Below are positions 58,855 through 64,000 of a DNA stretch of 64,000 bases, piece by piece. Source of the stretch: Tyzzerella sp. An114 (GTDB lineage Bacteria > Bacillota > Clostridia > Lachnospirales > Anaerotignaceae); contig NZ_NFLT01000009.1 in assembly GCF_002161055.1 (NCBI RefSeq), positions 1-64,000 of the forward strand, read 5' to 3'. The translations under genes and the position numbers were made by a program. Under the pieces are notes generated by a model, which was given only the letters and a program-made list of their open reading frames with translations, searched no databases and was not told the origin of the DNA. Numbering within the stretch: position 1 is the stretch's first letter; the number at the start of each line of letters is the position of its first letter.

Positions 58855-60981
58855 TTGAAATTTTCTGAAAATTTTAGCAAAAAGGCAACACAACTTTTGA
58901 ATACTTTCCTTATTGTTGCCGCCATTGCTGTTACACTCCTTTCAATAACAACAGGTTCTTATGTTCAGGAAAAAGAAAATATTCAAGTAGGTTCGATTTC
59001 TTCAAAAAAGTATGTTGCTCCTGTTGACACTGTTGATACTGTGGCAACAGAAAAACTTAAAGAGGAAGCAAGAAACAGTGTCAGTCCATTGTATAAGCAT
59101 AATCCAGAAGTAGAAGAATCGAGTATTGATGCTGTTTCTGAATATTTTGATGAGCTTGATGAAATGATGAAAAGATATGATGCTGGGGAGAGTCTTGATA
59201 ACCTTATAAAGTCAACAAGCTTTAAGTTGCCTGTTGCATTATCATATTCTCAGTATATTATGTATAATTCCCTCAACAGATACCAGCGTTCAGAGTTTAT
59301 AGGTGATATACAGGAGATAATGCAATATGTATATGACCAAGGTGTCACTGATGACACAAAAACAAAATCTGATGAATTGGCAAATGAGAGAATGCAGTCC
59401 ACAGACTGGGATATATCTCTTAAAGAAATGGGAACAACTATAATGTCAAGTGCCATTAAGCCTAATCTTGTCCTTGATGAAGAAAGTATGGAGGCTGCAA
59501 GAGAGAAAAAGGCTTCTGAAGTTTCTGATGTTATAATAAAGAAAAATCAGAAAATTGTTGATGAGGGAGAAGTAATAACTCAAGATATATATGACCAGCT
59601 TAAGGTTTTAAATCTTATAGATGAAAGTAGCACTGATAGTGTTATTCCTATAATGGGAAGTATAATAATAACACTTCTTCTTTTTGGTGCTTCGGTTATG
59701 TATTTTATAAGCCAAAGAAAAAAATCTGTTTATAGACCAGATGAGAGTATTATGCTCTTTACAATATATATATTTACTATATTTATGCTTAGAATCTCCT
59801 CTCATCTTACAACATTCGTTTTTGTGCCTACGATGCTTTTTGCTATGCTTGTATCAATACTTATAGATACAAAGACATCTCTTATATTAAATGCATTTCT
59901 TGCAGTTATAGGTACATTTATATTTAATGGTGATATGCAATATGCATTGTATTTTGTAATTACAGGTACATTCTCAGCACTTTTTATGCAGTACACAGAT
60001 AAAAGAAATCGCATTATAATAGTTGCCTTTGGTATAGCTGTTATAAACTTTATTACTCGTTTTGCTTTAGGTCTATTTTTCCAAAATGGATATAATGCAG
60101 CTATTATAACTGAAAGTGGATATGCAGCTGTAATTGGAGTTGTATCTCTTATTATTACTGTTGGAAGTCTTCCTCTTTGGGAGGCAGTTTTTGAGGCTAA
60201 TACAACTATAAAACTTCTTGAACTTTCAAATCCTAACAATGAACTTTTAAGAAGACTTATGATAGAAGCTCCGGGAACATATCATCATTCCCTTATGGTT
60301 GCCAATCTTGCAGAGAGAGCAGCTCTTGATATTGAGGCAAATGCAACTCTTGCCAGAGTTGGAGCTTATTATCATGATATAGGAAAACTTAAATATCCTT
60401 TATATTTTAGTGAAAACCAAATGGGAGAAAATCCTCATGATAATCTTGAACCTCACAGCAGTGCTAAAATAATAATACAGCACGTTCAATCAGGAATTGA
60501 GCTTGCCAGTGAAAAGAGACTTCCTAAGTCTATAAAAAGCATAATTGGAGAACATCACGGAACAACTTTAGTTAAATATTTCTATGTTAAAGCTGTTAAA
60601 CAGTATTCTGATGAGGGTGTTAATGAGTCTGATTTTAGATATAAAGGTCCTATTCCTCAAAGTAGAGAGGCGGCAATCGTTATGCTTGCCGACACTGTGG
60701 AGGCAGCTGTTAGAAGTATTTTAAAAGGTGGAAATGATATTGCAGCAGCTGATAAGATTATAAAAACTCTTATAAAGGACAAGCTTGATGACGGACAGCT
60801 TAATGACAGTAGTCTTAGAATAAAGGACCTTGATATTATAAGACATTCTTTTGTAAAGGTTTTTGAAGGAATGTATCATGATAGAGTTTCTTATCCTAAA
60901 ACTGAGGAGATTAAAAAAGCTGAGGAGTATAATAAAAAGGTTCTTGAGAAAAAAGAAAAGGAAAATGGTGAAAATAAATGA
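58855..60981 (+). CDS. pgpH: 7TM-HD phosphodiesterase, PgpH type (c-di-AMP hydrolase)
   Basis: 708 residues from TTG 58855; GTG 58846, overlapping the phoH stop, is possible. An N-terminal membrane helix, an extracellular 7TMR-HDED domain (about 60-270), seven membrane helices (about 275-460) and a cytosolic HD domain: HHSLMVANLAERAA, the metal pair in YYHDIGKL, EPHSSAKIIIQHV and IGEHHGT. PgpH hydrolyses the second messenger c-di-AMP, lowering its level. Follows phoH as in the Bacillus yqfE-yqfF order. Confidence 0.93.
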   Translation: MKFSENFSKKATQLLNTFLIVAAIAVTLLSITTGSYVQEKENIQVGSISSKKYVAPVDTVDTVATEKLKEEARNSVSPLYKHNPEVEESSIDAVSEYFDELDEMMKRYDAGESLDNLIKSTSFKLPVALSYSQYIMYNSLNRYQRSEFIGDIQEIMQYVYDQGVTDDTKTKSDELANERMQSTDWDISLKEMGTTIMSSAIKPNLVLDEESMEAAREKKASEVSDVIIKKNQKIVDEGEVITQDIYDQLKVLNLIDESSTDSVIPIMGSIIITLLLFGASVMYFISQRKKSVYRPDESIMLFTIYIFTIFMLRISSHLTTFVFVPTMLFAMLVSILIDTKTSLILNAFLAVIGTFIFNGDMQYALYFVITGTFSALFMQYTDKRNRIIIVAFGIAVINFITRFALGLFFQNGYNAAIITESGYAAVIGVVSLIITVGSLPLWEAVFEANTTIKLLELSNPNNELLRRLMIEAPGTYHHSLMVANLAERAALDIEANATLARVGAYYHDIGKLKYPLYFSENQMGENPHDNLEPHSSAKIIIQHVQSGIELASEKRLPKSIKSIIGEHHGTTLVKYFYVKAVKQYSDEGVNESDFRYKGPIPQSREAAIVMLADTVEAAVRSILKGGNDIAAADKIIKTLIKDKLDDGQLNDSSLRIKDLDIIRHSFVKVFEGMYHDRVSYPKTEEIKKAEEYNKKVLEKKEKENGENK

Positions 60982-61448
60982 CAGTTCTTTTTGATAACAG
61001 ATATGAAGGCGAATTTGACGATGAATTTTTTTCTATGATTGAAAAAGTCGCTCTTTTAAGTCTTCAATATGAGGATTTTGATACAGATTGCGAGATAAGT
61101 GTTTCTTTTGTTGATAATGAAGAAATACGAGACATAAATAAAAGATTTAGAAATATAGACTCTGCAACAGATGTTTTAAGCTTTCCACAGCTTACTTTTG
61201 AGGAGGATGAAATTGCAGAGGTTAATGAAAATGATGAAATAATACTGGGGGATATTATAATATCAGTTGAGAGAGCAAAGGAACAGGCTGAAGAATACGG
61301 TCATTCCCTTAAAAGAGAGATTGCTTTTTTGACTGCTCACAGTATGCTTCATTTATTAGGTTATGACCATATGGTTAAAGATGAAGAAGAAGTTATGTTT
61401 GCAAAACAGAAAGAAATATTAAATATTGCAAATATTCCAAGAGTTTAA
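60978..61448 (+). CDS. ybeY: Endoribonuclease YbeY
   Basis: 156 residues. Zinc site H-x3-H-x5-H at His121, His125 and His131 (HSMLHLLGYDH), plus SATDVLSFP and LGDIIIS. Acts in 16S rRNA 3'-end maturation and ribosome quality control. Its ATG overlaps the pgpH stop (ATGA). Confidence 0.96.
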   Translation: MTVLFDNRYEGEFDDEFFSMIEKVALLSLQYEDFDTDCEISVSFVDNEEIRDINKRFRNIDSATDVLSFPQLTFEEDEIAEVNENDEIILGDIIISVERAKEQAEEYGHSLKREIAFLTAHSMLHLLGYDHMVKDEEEVMFAKQKEILNIANIPRV

Positions 61449-61481
61449 AGATTTAATAAATTAATTTGGGAGGCGGTTTTT

Positions 61482-61862
61482 TTGGATAATAGGGAACTTA
61501 TTGAAAAAGCAAAAGAAGCTATGAAAAATTCCTATTCACCTTACTCTAATTTTAAGGTGGGAGCTTGCCTTCTTTGTTCTGATGGTACTACTTTTACTGG
61601 CTGTAATATTGAAAATGCTAGTTTTGGCGGGACAAACTGTGCTGAAAGAACTGCTATTTTTAAAGCTGTATCAGAAGGTTATAGGGATTTTTCAAAAATT
61701 GCTGTTGTAGGTAGTGGAAATGATTTAACTTTCCCTTGTGGCATATGTTTACAGGTTATGGCAGAATTTATGATTGATGGTGAAGTTGTACTTGAAGATA
61801 ATAACAGTAATATAAAAACTTTTAAGGTTAGGGAGCTTATTCCCTATGCCTTTAATCTTTAG
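61482..61862 (+). CDS. cdd: Cytidine deaminase
   Basis: 126 residues, TTG start after GGGAGGCGG. Zinc ligands Cys53 (with catalytic Glu55 in NCAERTA), Cys86 and Cys89 (FPCGICLQ). Converts cytidine and deoxycytidine to uridines. The diacylglycerol kinase gene that usually sits between ybeY and cdd is absent here. Confidence 0.95.
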   Translation: MDNRELIEKAKEAMKNSYSPYSNFKVGACLLCSDGTTFTGCNIENASFGGTNCAERTAIFKAVSEGYRDFSKIAVVGSGNDLTFPCGICLQVMAEFMIDGEVVLEDNNSNIKTFKVRELIPYAFNL

Positions 61863-61879
61863 AAATTGAAGGTGATTTT

Positions 61880-62440
61880 TTGGCAGAAAAAAGCTGGGAA
61901 ATACTAGAAGGAGCTTGTCTTTCATGTAAAAAATGCAGACTTTGGGAGACAAGAACTAATGTTGTAATAGGTACAGGAAATAGAAATGCAGATATACTTT
62001 TTATTGGTGAAGGCCCAGGACAACAGGAGGATTTGCAGGGAATACCTTTTGTAGGACCTGCTGGACAACTTCTTGATAAAATGCTTACAGCAATAAACCT
62101 TACAAGAGATGATGTGTACATTGCTAATATTGTAAAGTGCAGACCTCCCGGAAATAGAGACCCTCACAGTGATGAACAGGAAGCTTGTCTCAATTATTTG
62201 AGATATCAACTTATGCTTGTTAAACCTAAAATTATTGTGTGCCTTGGAAGAATTGCAGCACAGGCTGTTATTTCACCGGATTTTAGAATAACTCGTGAAA
62301 GAGGTATTTGGCACGATAGAAAAGGTTATAAAATTATAGCTACATATCACCCTTCGGCACTTCTTCGTGATGAAAGCAAAAAACGTCCCGCTTGGGAGGA
62401 TTTTAAAAGTATAAGGGATATGTATCAAAGTATAAAATGA
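61880..62440 (+). CDS. Type-4 uracil-DNA glycosylase
   Basis: 186 residues, TTG start after GAAGGTGA. Iron-sulfur UDG family: N-terminal LSCKKCRLW with the cluster cysteines, catalytic GEGPGQQEDLQGIPFVGPAGQ, NIVKCRPPGNRDP and terminal YHPSALLR. Removes uracil from DNA. Placed between cdd and era, apparently co-transcribed. Confidence 0.93.
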   Translation: MAEKSWEILEGACLSCKKCRLWETRTNVVIGTGNRNADILFIGEGPGQQEDLQGIPFVGPAGQLLDKMLTAINLTRDDVYIANIVKCRPPGNRDPHSDEQEACLNYLRYQLMLVKPKIIVCLGRIAAQAVISPDFRITRERGIWHDRKGYKIIATYHPSALLRDESKKRPAWEDFKSIRDMYQSIK

Positions 62441-62460
62441 ATTTTTAAGGAGAGAATATT

Positions 62461-63366
62461 TTGGCAAATAAATTTTATTCAGGTTTTGTTTCACTTGTTG
62501 GAAAACCAAATGTAGGTAAATCTACACTTATGAACTGTCTTATAGGTGAAAAGATTGCAATAATTTCAAACAAACCTCAGACAACAAGAAATAAAATTAC
62601 AAGTATACTTACAAAAGATGATTATCAGGCAGTTTTTATTGATACTCCTGGTATTCATAAGCCTAAATCAAAATTAGGTCAGTACATGGTTAAATCTGCT
62701 GAGACAAGTCTTAATGAGGTTGATGTGGTTTTAATGCTTGTTGAACCTAGTGAAAAGGTTTGGGAGATGGACAACTATGTTATAGAAAAACTTAAAAATG
62801 TTAAAACTCCAGTTGTCCTTGTTATAAATAAGGTTGATACTGTTGAGAAAGAAACTCTTTTAAAGGTAATAGACACTTATAGAGCTTTATATAATTTTAC
62901 AGAGATTGTTCCTGTTTCTGCCCTTAAAGGCGAAAACACAGATACACTTCTCTCTGTAATTAAAAAATATCTTCCGGAAGGACCTCAATATTTCCCTGCT
63001 GATATGGTTACAGACCAGCCGGAAAGACAGATTGCCTCTGAGATTATAAGAGAGAAGGCTTTAAGACTTTTACAGGACGAAATACCTCACGGAATAGCTG
63101 TTGAAATAACATCAATGAAAAAAAGACAGGATAAAAATCTTGTTGATGTTCAGGCAACTATATATTGTGAAAAAGACTCCCACAAAGGTATAATTATAGG
63201 TAAACAAGGCTCTATGCTTAAGAGAATAGGAACTTATGCAAGACAGGATATTGAAAATCTTTTAGGTTCTCCTATAAATCTTCAAATTTGGATAAAGGTT
63301 AAAAAAGATTGGAGAGATAGCGACTTTTTACTTAAAAATTTCGGCTACGATTCAAAAAATATATAA
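62461..63366 (+). CDS. era: GTPase Era
   Basis: 301 residues, TTG start after AAGGAGAG. GTPase motifs G1 GKPNVGKSTL, G3 DTPGIHKP, G4 NKVD and G5 SALKGENT, then a KH RNA-binding domain (YCEKDSHKGIIIGKQGSMLKRI). Checks 16S rRNA 3'-end and 30S assembly, matching ybeY upstream. Confidence 0.97.
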   Translation: MANKFYSGFVSLVGKPNVGKSTLMNCLIGEKIAIISNKPQTTRNKITSILTKDDYQAVFIDTPGIHKPKSKLGQYMVKSAETSLNEVDVVLMLVEPSEKVWEMDNYVIEKLKNVKTPVVLVINKVDTVEKETLLKVIDTYRALYNFTEIVPVSALKGENTDTLLSVIKKYLPEGPQYFPADMVTDQPERQIASEIIREKALRLLQDEIPHGIAVEITSMKKRQDKNLVDVQATIYCEKDSHKGIIIGKQGSMLKRIGTYARQDIENLLGSPINLQIWIKVKKDWRDSDFLLKNFGYDSKNI

Positions 63367-63457
63367 AAATTTTTGAAATATTTTTCATAGAATATAAATC
63401 CGTTATCGGGAAAACATATAAATATATAATAGAGTTTATATGAAAGAGGTGCGGTAT

Positions 63458-63607
63458 ATGGATTTATTATGGAATATGTTTGAAAAAAGTGGTAATGTTG
63501 AAATTTATTTAAAGTATAAGGCTAGAGAAAAAAATGATTTTGAGTGTCTAAATAAAAGCGGTGTAGAGGTTTCTGGTTTTGGTGAAAACAGAGTTATAAC
63601 AATTTAA
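63458..63607 (+). CDS. yqzL: YqzL-like small protein
   Basis: 49 residues: MDLLWNMFEKSGNVEIYLKY and so on to the stop at 63605-63607, ribosome site AAAGAGGTG. Begins with the DFLWxLFEKTG-like pattern of YqzL and lies exactly where yqzL sits in Firmicutes, between era and recO. No known function. Confidence 0.82.
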   Translation: MDLLWNMFEKSGNVEIYLKYKAREKNDFECLNKSGVEVSGFGENRVITI

Positions 63608-63628
63608 TTTATAGCTTATTTTAAATGT

Positions 63629-63660
63629 ATCCCGTTAATTTTTTACGGGATATATTTTAT
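63629..63660 (+). terminator. Possible terminator after yqzL
   Basis: ATCCCGT/ACGGGAT stem followed by a T-rich tail (ATATTTTATTATTT). Confidence 0.6.
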
Positions 63661-63695
63661 TATTTACATATTTATAATATTGAAAGTGTGATATT

Positions 63696-64000
63696 ATGGC
63701 AGTTGAAAAAATACGTGGTATAGTCCTCAAAGAAATTAATAAAGGTGAGACAAGTAAAAATCTTATTGTTTTATCTAAGGGTATAGGTAAGATTTTTATG
63801 TATGCTAGAGGTGCAAGAAAATCAAAAAGCCCTCTTATGGCTTCAAGTCAGATATTTTCATACTGTGATTTTGTTGCTTTTGAAAATAAAAATTTTTATA
63901 ACATAAATCAGGCTGAAATAATAGATAATTTTTATAATATAAGAACAGACATTGAAAAACTTGCTTACAGTTCATATATTTTGGAGCTTGTTGAAAAAAC
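63696..64000 (+). CDS. recO: DNA repair protein RecO, 5' part only
   Basis: The first 101 residues before the window ends. MAVEKIRGIVLKEINKGETSKN and LSKGIGKIFMYARGARKSKSPL form the N-terminal OB fold of RecO; the region then runs into the helical part (YNIRTDIEKLAYSSYILELVEK). RecO loads RecA on SSB-coated DNA with RecR. Position after era and yqzL supports the call. The zinc-finger C-terminus is outside. Confidence 0.9.
   Translation, partial: MAVEKIRGIVLKEINKGETSKNLIVLSKGIGKIFMYARGARKSKSPLMASSQIFSYCDFVAFENKNFYNINQAEIIDNFYNIRTDIEKLAYSSYILELVEK

Noticed and set aside
1-64000. Mobile elements, prophage, tRNA or rRNA genes, restriction or defence loci
   Set aside because: No transposase, integrase, phage structural, nuclease-defence or RNA gene sequence was recognised on either strand.

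Overview
The window reads as chromosomal DNA of a low-GC, Gram-positive, spore-forming anaerobe of the class Clostridia, probably Lachnospirales (Lachnospiraceae or Anaerotignaceae-like). The basis is AT-rich DNA, strong GGAGG ribosome sites, many TTG/GTG starts, T-box and ZTP riboswitches, sporulation genes yqfC/yqfD, an S-layer-homology protein, and the Firmicutes block rpsU-yqeY-yqfC-yqfD-phoH-pgpH-ybeY-cdd-era-yqzL-recO. The genus is inference. I see no rRNA, tRNA, insertion sequence, prophage or CRISPR array.

Layout. 1-2650: 3' part of an SLH cell-surface protein, an ArsC/Spx-like protein, and a formate/nitrite-family channel behind a ZTP riboswitch with an overlapping terminator. 2699-6460: fructose operon fruR-fruK-fruA (minus strand); fruA is broken by a 7-bp tandem duplication, and repeated operators lie in front of fruR. 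6495-9390: copper operon, a CsoR-type operator, CopA ATPase with a possible nested CopZ chaperone, and csoR. 9486-11684: cbiK and a DUF815 ATPase. 11685-12265: gene-free stretch holding a candidate structured ncRNA with C-rich loops. 12266-16812: a secreted protein, a Cache/HAMP/PAS/GGDEF-like sensor and a LysR regulator. 16925-20593: NSS transporter, serine dehydratase sdaAB-sdaAA and kptA. 20611-25220: UPF0291 protein, cytidylate-kinase-like protein, DUF1576 membrane protein and a sigma54-activator homologue without its GAFTGA loop. 25262-30235: leuACDB behind a leucine T-box. 30320-33717: GntR-controlled ABC exporter and a MATE exporter.

33966-40477 holds a BTAD regulator with a conserved partner of unknown function. 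Convergent to it is a compact type IV pilus-like locus: a GspF/PilC-like platform, four small single-span proteins and a PilT-like ATPase, with no PilB, prepilin peptidase or canonical prepilin in the window. A secreted transglutaminase-like protein lies upstream. This locus is my best candidate for a poorly described system.

40722-49819: AEC transporter, PadR with two DUF2812 membrane paralogues, polysaccharide deacetylase, a DnaA-box cluster between convergent genes, recU, tldD-pmbA-ogt. 49850-55506: pepF, metY-type sulfhydrylase, glgB. 55535-64000: the rpsU-to-recO housekeeping block.

Starts were moved inward from the longest frame wherever a better-spaced Shine-Dalgarno pointed to an internal ATG/TTG. 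Each such case is stated in its entry.
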